Assembly (NCBI GenBank): GCA_929200515.1
Contig: CAKNAD010000073.1
Location: 1,951-11,653, forward strand
Direction of reading: 5' to 3'
Length of the DNA: 9,703 bases
DNA from: Candidatus Gorgonimonas leptogorgiae
Lineage (GTDB): Bacteria; Pseudomonadota; Gammaproteobacteria; Pseudomonadales; Endozoicomonadaceae
Each line of letters opens with the position of its first letter. Within the stretch, counting starts at the first letter, position 1. Under the pieces are notes generated by a model, which had not been told where the DNA came from, did no database searches, and saw only the letters and a program-made list of their open reading frames with translations. The position numbers and the translations under genes are program-made. Below are positions 1 to 7,361 of this stretch, piece by piece.

Positions 1-324
1 TCTGTAGTTTTTATCTCTGATAAAAATATTACCAATAAAATCTTTATCTTGTATTTTATTATTTAAATAATTTTTATTACTATCTGAATCATGTATTAAA
101 ATAGAATACTTTTGTAAATTGTTACTGATTGCTCTTTCAGTAAATGGCAATTTATTATCTATTAAATATCTTTTTTTATTTTCAATATATGCTAAATAAT
201 CTTTTGATGTAATATCTAGGTTACAACTATAACGCATTGAAAAACAAGGTGATTTTTTAGAAAATTTGGTAAGGTTTTTAAATAAAGGGGTTGTTTTTTT
301 AGCTAAAAATGCTATCTTATTCAT
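1..324 (-). CDS. Unrecognised protein, N-terminal part, runs off the left edge
   Basis: An open frame of 108 codons begins with ATG at 324 and reads leftwards without a stop to base 1, so the C-terminus lies outside the window. The only in-frame start is this ATG; the next upstream in-frame codon of note is a TAG at 360-358. The protein begins MNKIAFLAKKTTPLFKN and is rich in Lys, Asn and Ile, with a basic first 25 residues and no clear signal peptide, membrane segment or motif. At about 70% A+T an open run this long is unlikely by chance (my rough estimate is of order 1 in 10,000 per start). The ribosome binding site is poor (AGTAGAA about 7 bases upstream). It is divergent from the secreted-protein gene on its right. 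I do not recognise the family. It could be a host-interaction protein or a decayed gene. Confidence 0.55.
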   Translation of the reverse strand, partial: MNKIAFLAKKTTPLFKNLTKFSKKSPCFSMRYSCNLDITSKDYLAYIENKKRYLIDNKLPFTERAISNNLQKYSILIHDSDSNKNYLNNKIQDKDFIGNIFIRDKNYR

Positions 325-606
325 AATTATTCTACTTTTATTTTCATTGTTGTTTTTCTATTAAGTTCCTGATTTGATACTATTTTTTTTAATCAAGTAA
401 ACCATAAATATAAAATTTTATTAGAAAAATATCAAGTTAATAAAAATACATATTAAAATACATTCAATAAAATAGTTGTTAAAAAATATATATTAGATAC
501 AATTTATATAAGATGTATAACATCTTATATAAAATCACATAACAACTTATACGTCTGTAGTATTTAAACAAGTAATAATAATGATTATAATACAAGGCAA
601 TATTTC
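325..606. promoter_or_regulatory. Divergent AT-rich spacer
   Basis: This 282-base spacer separates two divergent unrecognised genes and should hold both promoters. It contains no ORF of note. Visible structure: AAAATACAT repeated directly at 443-451 and 455-463 (12-base period); a perfect long inverted repeat at 503-533 (own entry); and TATAAT at 586-591. That last hexamer lies too close to the start codon at 607 to leave room for the Shine-Dalgarno sequence, and it has no matching -35. No convincing full promoter could be assigned on either strand. Confidence 0.4.
503..533. repeat. Perfect inverted repeat, 13-bp arms
   Basis: The left arm TTTATATAAGATG (503-515) and right arm CATCTTATATAAA (521-533) are exact reverse complements separated by the 5-base loop TATAA. 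No T-run follows on either strand, and the repeat sits between divergent genes, so it is not a usual terminator. It could be an operator for a dimeric regulator or a hairpin in the 5' leader of the secreted-protein gene, whose start lies 73 bases downstream. The arms are mostly A+T, which lowers the weight of the match, but a perfect 13-bp palindrome with such a short loop is still notable. Confidence 0.6.
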
Positions 607-1878
607 ATGAAAAAAAGTATATTTTACTCTTTAGTTTTACTCTTAGTTTCTGTCAATATAGCTCTAGCACAAGACTTAAGCCGTAGTTATCATTTATTTA
701 TTCATCAAAGCGATTGTGCAACTCATGTTACGTTATATTATAAATTAACCGCAAAAGAAAACATGGGTGAAAAAGACTACATAATTACAGTTGCCAAGGC
801 TTCTGCTGATTTATTATCAACTACAGATACTCTTGATAAACAATCTGATGATGGTCTTAATATCTATATAGGCATGGCTGAGCAGTGTCTTAAAAAATTA
901 CAAAATATTTACAACCCAGATGTAGGAGACAATACAGTTGTCAACCTAACATCTATAATGATAACTAACGAAAGTTGCTCAAAAGACAATACAGATACAT
1001 CTTTAAAATCAACTAATTTTAAAAGCGTATTAAATCAAGCATTACAAAAATATAATTTTTTATGTGATGTTGATAATATTAAACTCATAGATTACTTTAA
1101 CTTTTTAACTAAAGTTACTCAAGTAATAATGGATAAAAACAATAGTAATAAGCTAAAACAAGATACTAACGACTTAACTGTAGCTGCTTACACTTTTTTT
1201 ATATCTAGTTTTATTCAGGCCACTAAAATTCCTAATGATATATTAACTGATAGTAATGCGATTAATCAAAGAATTGTATTTACTGGTGGCTATAGTAGCC
1301 TAGGATACAAATTCTCAAATTTACTTAAAAAAACTGAAGATATAGATACTACTGAAAATAAGTTACGTACATTTGTTATGGATGCAATTACACAAGAAGA
1401 AGCTATTAAACAAAAACAACAACCTAATCTATTAGACTTACCAAGTCGGTCATTATATTCAATTAGGGATGAAATCGATAATAATGAAAGCACTACATCA
1501 ATTAACTATGCAGCTAAAGGTTTAGCTATTAGTAAATACTGTCTAGATAACAATAATATATCTTTAGAATCTGATGATAGCGATGATACAGATGTTGCAT
1601 TAATAAAATTAAAATCTTCTACAATCGAAGTAATCAATGAAAGTATTGACTCTTTATTAAATTTAAATAAAAACAATGTTCATTTTTTTATCGATAACAG
1701 TGTTGTAATAATAACTGGAGATTTATTTGACTCTGATTTTATTACCACAAAATATAAACAACTTCTTGATAAAAAAATTAGTGAACACCAAATAAAAAGT
1801 AAAGTATCTATATTGAATATGACGGAAATAATGCCATTCTTAATACTAGCAGCCGAAAAGTGCATAATGCAACAGTAG
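607..1878 (+). CDS. Secreted or periplasmic protein of unknown function
   Basis: The protein has 423 residues and opens with a textbook Sec signal peptide: Lys2-Lys3, a hydrophobic core (residues 5-18) and an ALA|Q cleavage site after residue 21. After cleavage there is no lipobox Cys, so a soluble periplasmic or exported product is expected. There are six cysteines, at 37, 94, 124, 153, 312 and 419, all in the mature part; an even number would allow disulfides in an oxidising compartment. An acidic patch (DDSDDTD, 323-329) lies before the C-terminal domain. No further membrane segment or known motif was recognised. The start is supported by the signal peptide and by AAGG at 594-597, nine bases upstream. 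The gene stands alone between a divergent orphan and convergent dapE. The family is unrecognised; a host-interaction factor is possible but unsupported beyond export and context. Confidence 0.85.
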   Translation: MKKSIFYSLVLLLVSVNIALAQDLSRSYHLFIHQSDCATHVTLYYKLTAKENMGEKDYIITVAKASADLLSTTDTLDKQSDDGLNIYIGMAEQCLKKLQNIYNPDVGDNTVVNLTSIMITNESCSKDNTDTSLKSTNFKSVLNQALQKYNFLCDVDNIKLIDYFNFLTKVTQVIMDKNNSNKLKQDTNDLTVAAYTFFISSFIQATKIPNDILTDSNAINQRIVFTGGYSSLGYKFSNLLKKTEDIDTTENKLRTFVMDAITQEEAIKQKQQPNLLDLPSRSLYSIRDEIDNNESTTSINYAAKGLAISKYCLDNNNISLESDDSDDTDVALIKLKSSTIEVINESIDSLLNLNKNNVHFFIDNSVVIITGDLFDSDFITTKYKQLLDKKISEHQIKSKVSILNMTEIMPFLILAAEKCIMQQ

Positions 1879-1908
1879 TGTTTTTATAATTTTAGAGATA
1901 CTATCAAA

Positions 1909-3060
1909 CTAGCTAATTATATTCGCTAGTATTGTTTCGTATATTTTAGCAAGTTTTAATATATCTGGTATCAGTAATTCTTCATTAGGCTGATGAATAC
2001 TAGCATTTATTGGTCCTAATTCTACTACTTCGGTACCTAACGGAGCAATAAACCTGCCATCGGAAGTTCCACCAGATGTAGACAACTGTGGTTCTAAGTT
2101 TACTTCTTGATTAATAGCTTGAGATACAGCATTAATAAGAGTAGTTTTTTTGGTTAAAAAAGGTTCGCCACTTAGTTGCCAAATTATATTATAATCAATA
2201 TTTAATTTATCTAATATTGTAGCAACTTCAGTTTTAATACAATCAGCAGTTAGCTCGCTAGAATAACGAAAATTAAAAGCTAGCTCGACGCTATTAGGCA
2301 CCACATTAGATACTTTACTAGATGATTGAATACTCCATATTTGAAATTGAGTAGGGTCAAAAAATTCGTTGCCATTATCCCAAATTTGTTTAGTTAGATT
2401 ATCAATTACAACATTTAATTTATGTATAGGGTTATCTGTATATTGAGGATAAGCAATATGTCCTGTAGTTCCATGTATTGTTAAAAAACCATGTAAAGAA
2501 CCTCTTCGACCTACTTTTATAGTATCTCCCAATATTTTACTACTTGATGGCTCACCAACTAAACAGTAATCGATAAATTCATTGGTTGATTTTAAATATT
2601 CTACAATTTTAGCGGTTCCATCTTTTGCTTCGCCTTCTTCATCGCTAGTAATAAGCATAGCAATGGAACCTGTATGATTAGGGTTTTTATCAATAAACCG
2701 TCTAATAGCTGCAATCATAGCGACTATTGAGCCTTTCATATCAGCAACACCTCTACCATATATAGTCCCATTATTAATTGTGGGATTAAATGGAGGTGTT
2801 TTCCAGAATGTTTCATTCCCTGCGGGAACAACATCTGTATGCCCAGCAAAAGCAAATACTGGCTTAGTTTTACCTTTACGTAAAATTAGATTACTAACTG
2901 AATTAGAGTTTATTATTTTAACATCAAAACCTAAATGCTGTAGTTGATCTATTATTAATTGTTGACAACCTGCATCTTCTGGAGTAATTGATTTTCTTTT
3001 AATTAATTGGCAAATTAAATCTATAATATATTCATCAGTTGTATCAGTTTGCATTTGCAT
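1909..3060 (-). CDS. dapE: Succinyl-diaminopimelate desuccinylase
   Basis: DapE hydrolyses N-succinyl-LL-2,6-diaminopimelate to LL-diaminopimelate and succinate in the cytoplasm, in the succinylase branch of the lysine/meso-DAP pathway that feeds peptidoglycan. The 383 residues match the usual length of about 375-380. All di-zinc M20 peptidase residues are visible: GHTDVVP (His74, Asp76), GRGVADMKG (Asp107), SDEEGE (Glu141 as catalytic base, Glu142), VGEPSS (Glu170) and ASIHQPNE (His356). GRRGSL, GNEFF and TSGGTSDGRFIA are also DapE-like. Two ATGs are close together. The second (Met3, 3052-3054) has GGA six bases upstream, while for Met1 that GGA is directly adjacent, so translation may start at Met3. 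The gene is single, convergent with the secreted-protein gene (30-base gap) and divergent from the F-box gene. It looks intact, and vertical descent is likely. Confidence 0.96.
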   Translation of the reverse strand: MQMQTDTTDEYIIDLICQLIKRKSITPEDAGCQQLIIDQLQHLGFDVKIINSNSVSNLILRKGKTKPVFAFAGHTDVVPAGNETFWKTPPFNPTINNGTIYGRGVADMKGSIVAMIAAIRRFIDKNPNHTGSIAMLITSDEEGEAKDGTAKIVEYLKSTNEFIDYCLVGEPSSSKILGDTIKVGRRGSLHGFLTIHGTTGHIAYPQYTDNPIHKLNVVIDNLTKQIWDNGNEFFDPTQFQIWSIQSSSKVSNVVPNSVELAFNFRYSSELTADCIKTEVATILDKLNIDYNIIWQLSGEPFLTKKTTLINAVSQAINQEVNLEPQLSTSGGTSDGRFIAPLGTEVVELGPINASIHQPNEELLIPDILKLAKIYETILANIIS

Positions 3061-3343
3061 TCCATTTTAATTAAATTTGTAGTAAAAACTACTATATTTG
3101 AAGAAACGTATCTTTAGTTTATATACTGAACACTAAAAAGCTAATAAAATTTTTTTCAGAGATTATTTAAAATAATTGTTTAAAAATAAAAACTAAAGTG
3201 AACTAATTAACCATAAAGATATCTTATCATAAGATACATTTTTTTATATCTTAGCAAAAAAGCATATTATTTTAAATTTATAGCATAAATATATTTTAGG
3301 CTTTCTGTAATTTGAAAACATAATAACAAGTTAGGTAAATAAA
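3061..3343. promoter_or_regulatory. Divergent spacer between dapE and the F-box gene
   Basis: This 283-base AT-rich spacer must carry the promoters of dapE (minus) and the F-box gene (plus). Visible elements are a small hairpin in the dapE leader (GTAGT at 3079-3083, ACTAC at 3088-3092, 4-base loop) and a cluster of AAGAT/ATCTT half-sites at 3216-3253, described separately. TATATA on the minus strand around 3120-3125 is a possible dapE -10, but no good -35 accompanies it. I see no gene here. Confidence 0.4.
3216..3236. repeat. Overlapping palindromes of AAGAT half-sites
   Basis: AAGATATCTT (3216-3225) is a perfect 10-bp palindrome. It overlaps a second inverted repeat, TATCTTA (3220-3226), loop TCA, TAAGATA (3230-3236). 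Together they give three AAGAT/ATCTT half-sites in 21 bases, and a further ATCTTA lies at 3248-3253. The site is about 110 bases upstream of the F-box gene start. The same AAGAT/ATCTT core forms the inner end of the inverted repeat at 503-533, though in the opposite arrangement. An operator is possible; chance in AT-rich DNA cannot be excluded. Confidence 0.35.
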
Positions 3344-6055
3344 TTGGAAACCATTAAATTATCTCCAAATAGTCACACTGGCGAGCAAGTAAACAACAAT
3401 AATCCTAGTGTAAATTCAAATATTAGAAACAGCATTTATATACTAAATGATGATTGTGTAAGAAATGTTTTATCTTATATAGATACAGTAGAAGACTTAA
3501 CAAATTGTAAAAGTCTTAATAAACGATTTTTTAATTTAATTGATAACACAACTTTTATGGATAAACTATTAGATAATTTTTTTAAAAATTGTCATTTACA
3601 GCCAAATTTTTTTTTGTTATCAATAAAATATCTTCAAGCTATTAATAATCAAGTATCAACGACATCTAAAATAGCCGTTAGCGATGATAGCAATTTAAAT
3701 ATACAAGATACTAATTTAAAGAAAAAATTATTTTTTTCTATAGAAAAACAGTTATCTGCAATACAAGAAACTAAATTTAAAACCATAGCAACAGTAGAAC
3801 ATGATAAGTCTATAAATGAAATATGTTTTAGTGATGATAATAATTTTTTTGCTACTGCTTCTAACGATGGTACCGTACAAATATATAAATTCACCGATGA
3901 TAATTGGCAACCATTTTGTAGTTTAAGGCATGGTAATGACGTAAAACAAATTATTTTTAGTCCAGATAGTAGTTTTATAATAACTTCATCTTATTTCGCA
4001 CATAAAATATGGAAACTTTCTGAAAAAAACTATAATCTTACTAATACCATGAATAATAACTATTCTTCTATGATTATTTTTAGAAATGATAGCAAAAGAT
4101 TTTTTTTGACACGTGATAGTAGCGATAGAATAACAGTATATGATTTCACTAATAATACTTGGCAAAGTGTATTTTTTGTAGAAAATAAGAATTTGAATAG
4201 TTATTTTAATCTTAGACAAGCTAGTTTTCTTGATCGCCCTGATATACCAAAAAATATTAAAGAAGATGAATGGTTATCGTTTATTATAAAAAGATATACA
4301 ATGGCTCCTAAATACAATTTATTTTGTGATTTTGGTGATGAAGAATTAGCTGACAAAACAAAAGATATTCTTCATGGCACCAATTGGCGACAAGTAGACG
4401 AAATTTTTCAGCGTGGGATAAAATTTGTTAATTATAGTAAAAATATGCGCTTGATTTATGTATGTGCATTACATAGCTTAATTATAGAATATATTGACAA
4501 CAGATGGAAGCTGAAATGTAAATTTGCTAGTATAGATGAATTTTTAGATTTTAGTCCAGATAATAAACGAATTCTGGCACTTAATTATTATAGTGAAGAA
4601 AGATTATATATAGTTAGTGTTTGGAATATAAATAGTAACAAAGCATATCAAGAGTTAATTTTATCAGATACAACTACGGCTAAATTTAGTAAAAATGGCA
4701 AATATATAATAGCAACTCATTTAAATAAACAAGTTACAATATGGTGCTTTACAGATGGTGCTTGGAGAATAACATCATCTGTAGACTACGACAAGCGTGT
4801 AAACAAAGTGTTTTTTAGTAATTATAATTGGATGGTAGCAACTGTAGATCATAAAACTGCGACTATCTCGGAGATAGTTAATATAAGTAAAGTAGCAATT
4901 AAAAATAATACCTCAAGACTAGAGCAGGAAATCCAATTTAATGAAATTACCAATCTTTTAGAAGTAAATGATATATTTTTTAGTGCTAACAGTGATTGCT
5001 TTGCTACAATTAAGAATAACGTTGCTGAAATATGGCATGCTACAGCTAATAGCTTTACAGTTTTTGCAACGTTGAAGCATCAAGATGATATATCAGGTAT
5101 TTTATTTAGCCCTAGTAACTCACATATTATAATCTACTCAGAATTATCTACTAATATATGGGAATTAACAGCAGGAGGGTATAATAAAAAAGCAAATATA
5201 TCAACTCAAAGCCAACCTTATATAGACTTAAAAGAAGATGGCAAAAAAGTTTTAATTGCAGAAAAAAATAATCCTATAAAAATATTTAGCTTAACAAATA
5301 CTACTTTAGTAGAAAATTTAGTTATTAATCAAGATATAGATGCTTTTGTAGTAAACGAAGGTGTCTTTATACCTTTGTTAGAACAAATTAAAGAAGATAG
5401 CTGGTTAAATTTTACATTGCAGAAATATATAATAACTACAATAGCTCAACAAAACAGTGAAGTTGACATGATAAGCATGCTAGATTATTTAAAATTAAAG
5501 GGTCAACTTAATGAGTTTCAAAAAACAATACAAGATATTATTTACACTAAAGAACATAAAGCTTATAGTTCATTTGGTTTGCCTAATCCAAGTATAGTGT
5601 CTTATAGCCTGGATAACAAACTAATATATTTTGGTTTTAAACATAGAAGTTGTGTTGTTTTAGAAAATAATAATAATCAATGGAGAAAAAAAAATATATT
5701 TTATGGTGACACATCGCAAGCTAGTTTTAGCTCAGATAACCAAAGAATTGTTACCATCTCTAGCATAGCAGATTTAGGGCGTATGGTAGTTTGGAATATT
5801 TCTGGAGATATAGCTTATCAAGAGCTTGGACTAAATAAAATAAAATATGCAAGTTTTAGCCCTAATAATAATTTACTTGCAACAAGTGATGACGATAAAA
5901 CAGTAAAAATATGGTCTTTAATTAACACTCATTGGACAGTTAAGCGTTCTATAAATAATGATTGTAATCCTATTAATATTGTATTTAGCGAAGATTCAAA
6001 ATACATTGCTATAGGCTATTACGATAAAACAGTTAAAGTTTTTCAATTATATTAG
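3344..6055 (+). CDS. F-box protein with two seven-bladed WD40 modules
   Basis: The 903-residue protein has an Asn-rich N-terminus, then an F-box (about 30-76: LNDDCVRNVLSYID, DLTNCKSLNKRFFNLID), the Skp1-binding motif of SCF ubiquitin ligases. Two homologous WD40 modules follow, about 147-515 and 535-903. Blades show endings such as GTVQIYKF, VTIWCF, KTVKIWSL and KTVKVFQL after FSPD-type turns. Each module reads as three blades, a helical insertion containing IKEDxWL (305-311 and 682-688), then four more blades. There is no signal peptide or membrane segment. Translation starts at TTG (3344), with AGG at 3333-3335 eight bases upstream; an in-frame TAG at 3332-3334 prevents extension, and the next Met (72) would delete the F-box. 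F-boxes are eukaryotic, and bacteria that carry them usually deliver them into host cells. An effector recruiting host Skp1, with the propellers binding a target, is therefore inferred. No secretion signal was recognised. Confidence 0.88.
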   Translation: METIKLSPNSHTGEQVNNNNPSVNSNIRNSIYILNDDCVRNVLSYIDTVEDLTNCKSLNKRFFNLIDNTTFMDKLLDNFFKNCHLQPNFFLLSIKYLQAINNQVSTTSKIAVSDDSNLNIQDTNLKKKLFFSIEKQLSAIQETKFKTIATVEHDKSINEICFSDDNNFFATASNDGTVQIYKFTDDNWQPFCSLRHGNDVKQIIFSPDSSFIITSSYFAHKIWKLSEKNYNLTNTMNNNYSSMIIFRNDSKRFFLTRDSSDRITVYDFTNNTWQSVFFVENKNLNSYFNLRQASFLDRPDIPKNIKEDEWLSFIIKRYTMAPKYNLFCDFGDEELADKTKDILHGTNWRQVDEIFQRGIKFVNYSKNMRLIYVCALHSLIIEYIDNRWKLKCKFASIDEFLDFSPDNKRILALNYYSEERLYIVSVWNINSNKAYQELILSDTTTAKFSKNGKYIIATHLNKQVTIWCFTDGAWRITSSVDYDKRVNKVFFSNYNWMVATVDHKTATISEIVNISKVAIKNNTSRLEQEIQFNEITNLLEVNDIFFSANSDCFATIKNNVAEIWHATANSFTVFATLKHQDDISGILFSPSNSHIIIYSELSTNIWELTAGGYNKKANISTQSQPYIDLKEDGKKVLIAEKNNPIKIFSLTNTTLVENLVINQDIDAFVVNEGVFIPLLEQIKEDSWLNFTLQKYIITTIAQQNSEVDMISMLDYLKLKGQLNEFQKTIQDIIYTKEHKAYSSFGLPNPSIVSYSLDNKLIYFGFKHRSCVVLENNNNQWRKKNIFYGDTSQASFSSDNQRIVTISSIADLGRMVVWNISGDIAYQELGLNKIKYASFSPNNNLLATSDDDKTVKIWSLINTHWTVKRSINNDCNPINIVFSEDSKYIAIGYYDKTVKVFQLY

Positions 6056-6064
6056 TATTTAAAG

Positions 6065-7093
6065 TTATTTATTAACCGATAGTAACTCTCGTTTTTTATG
6101 CAAACATGTTAATATATCTTTTAATAATTCTGTAGGTAAATATGCTTCAATAGGTAGTATCCAGCAGTTATTATCAGCAAAAGCTAAACATTTAACGGCA
6201 TCTTTTTCGGTCATAATAACGGGGAGGTTGTCGTTAAATTTAATATCTTGTTGCTTATAACTGTAGTGATCGGGAAATATATGAGGTATTATTTCCATGC
6301 CAATATTCCTTAAAGAAGTAAAAAACTTTTCAGGATTACCTATTCCAGCTACAGCGTGTACCTTTTGTGGAGCTAGACCTGTAGTTTGATTAATAATTCT
6401 GATTGGTTGCTGAGTGACTATGTTGTAATGATAGTAATTAGATAGCTTATTGTTGCAACTACCATTTGTAGTATTGTTAATACATACTGCATTAAGTAAA
6501 CTTAAAACTGAGCTTGATTCTCTTAATGGACCAGCTGGCAAACATAAGCCGTTGCCAATTCCTCTATCGCTGTCAATAACCGCTATTTCGTAATCTCTAG
6601 GCATTTTGTAATGTTGTAAACCATCGTCAGCAATAATTACTTCAATATTTAATTTATCGTGCATATATTGGCATGCTCGGTATCTATTAGGATCAATAAC
6701 TACAGGTAATTTTAGTTTGTTATATATTAACCAAGGTTCATCTGCAGCTTGATCTACTGTAGATTCAACAGTTAGCAAGTATGGGAATATTTTGGTTTTA
6801 GCTTTATAGCCTCTACTGACTACCCCTACTTTAAAACCTTTAGTTGCTAAAAATTTTGCTAACGCAATTACAATTGGTGTTTTTCCTGCACCGCCTACTG
6901 TGATATTGCCAACAACAATAATAAAGGCTCCCGATACAGCTGTTTTGTTTACATAATAATTGCGTATGCATGTAGTAATGATTTTAAACAACCAGCTTAA
7001 GGGAGATAAAATCAAAGCAAACCAGTTATACTTGCTTTTTTTATACCATAATTTTAATACATAGCGTTGTACTTTGTTGCTGATATTTTCCAT
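6065..7093 (-). CDS. lpxK: Tetraacyldisaccharide 4'-kinase (lipid A synthesis)
   Basis: LpxK phosphorylates the 4' position of tetraacyldisaccharide 1-phosphate to make lipid IVA, at the cytoplasmic face of the inner membrane. The 342 residues match the family length (about 330). Visible features: an N-terminal hydrophobic membrane-anchoring stretch (WFALILSPLSWLFKII, 24-39); the P-loop GNITVGGAGKTP (62-73); SRGY (93-96); an ADEP segment (117-120); DDGLQH (156-161), which contains catalytic and metal-binding residues; AGPLRE (187-192); and TEKDAVK (295-301). The gene appears intact. It stands alone, without the msbA partner that often precedes it in gammaproteobacteria. Its 3' end converges on the F-box gene with a 9-base gap, and its 5' end diverges from ffs. 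A TATAAT on the minus strand (7124-7119) could be its -10, placing the start about 20 bases before the ATG; no good -35 or Shine-Dalgarno sequence is visible. Confidence 0.95.
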   Translation of the reverse strand: MENISNKVQRYVLKLWYKKSKYNWFALILSPLSWLFKIITTCIRNYYVNKTAVSGAFIIVVGNITVGGAGKTPIVIALAKFLATKGFKVGVVSRGYKAKTKIFPYLLTVESTVDQAADEPWLIYNKLKLPVVIDPNRYRACQYMHDKLNIEVIIADDGLQHYKMPRDYEIAVIDSDRGIGNGLCLPAGPLRESSSVLSLLNAVCINNTTNGSCNNKLSNYYHYNIVTQQPIRIINQTTGLAPQKVHAVAGIGNPEKFFTSLRNIGMEIIPHIFPDHYSYKQQDIKFNDNLPVIMTEKDAVKCLAFADNNCWILPIEAYLPTELLKDILTCLHKKRELLSVNK

Positions 7094-7131
7094 TAATAAT
7101 AACCAGTAAACTTAATATATTATATTAACTA

Positions 7132-7159
7132 TTGACAAAGTCTATAGTATGTGGATAAT
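7132..7159 (+). promoter_or_regulatory. Near-consensus sigma-70 promoter for ffs
   Basis: A perfect -35 TTGACA (7132-7137) and a -10 GATAAT (7154-7159, five of six bases) are separated by 16 bases. The expected start, about 7166, lies just before the 5' end of the 4.5S RNA (about 7171), which is consistent with a short 5' leader trimmed by RNase P. This is the strongest promoter seen in the window, as expected for an abundant stable RNA. It probably overlaps the divergent lpxK promoter region. Confidence 0.75.
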
Positions 7160-7170
7160 AGTTACTTCAT

Positions 7171-7283
7171 GGTGAGCCTTTTGGTGCCCTGACAATAATG
7201 TACTGTAAACCCCGCCAGGATCGGAAGATAGCAACGGTAGCAGCTATATTGTGTGTTTGGGTTAGCTAATTAGGCTTGCCACC
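7171..7283 (+). ncRNA. ffs: 4.5S signal recognition particle RNA
   Basis: This is the RNA of the bacterial SRP, which binds Ffh and directs nascent membrane proteins to FtsY and the translocon. The conserved domain IV hairpin is clear: CAGG (7216-7219), a three-pair stem ATC/GAT capped by GGAA (7223-7226), and AGCA (7230-7233). E. coli has UCC/GGA in the same apical stem, so two of the three pairs differ but remain paired. The ends pair as GGTG (7171-7174) with CACC (7280-7283), and AGCCT (7175-7179) with AGGCT (7272-7276). The resulting length of about 113 bases is close to the 114 of E. coli. It is the short, Alu-less form. It lies directly upstream of dnaX on the same strand, an arrangement known in other gammaproteobacteria. 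No terminator hairpin with a T-run follows. The exact ends are inferred from pairing. Confidence 0.93.
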
Positions 7284-7361
7284 AAAAATATTACCGACTT
7301 CCAAATGCGTGCTGTAATCTAATATCTAACCATCAACCTATAAGTATAATTGCTCTCGACT

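Noticed and set aside
325..606. CRISPR array or tandem-repeat locus in the AT-rich spacer
   Set aside because: Only a two-copy 9-base direct repeat and a single palindrome are present; there is no regular repeat-spacer pattern.
1290..1865. Two minus-strand frames of 61-67 codons inside the secreted-protein gene
   Set aside because: They are shadows of the plus-strand gene, which has a clear signal peptide and start.
1908..1930. ACTAGC/GCTAGT inverted repeat at the 3' end of dapE as a terminator
   Set aside because: Six-bp arms with an 11-base AT loop and no T-run directly after the stem on either strand; too weak to call.
3649..4219. Two minus-strand frames of 77-81 codons inside the F-box gene
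   Set aside because: They are shadows of a long, domain-bearing plus-strand gene and have no features of their own.
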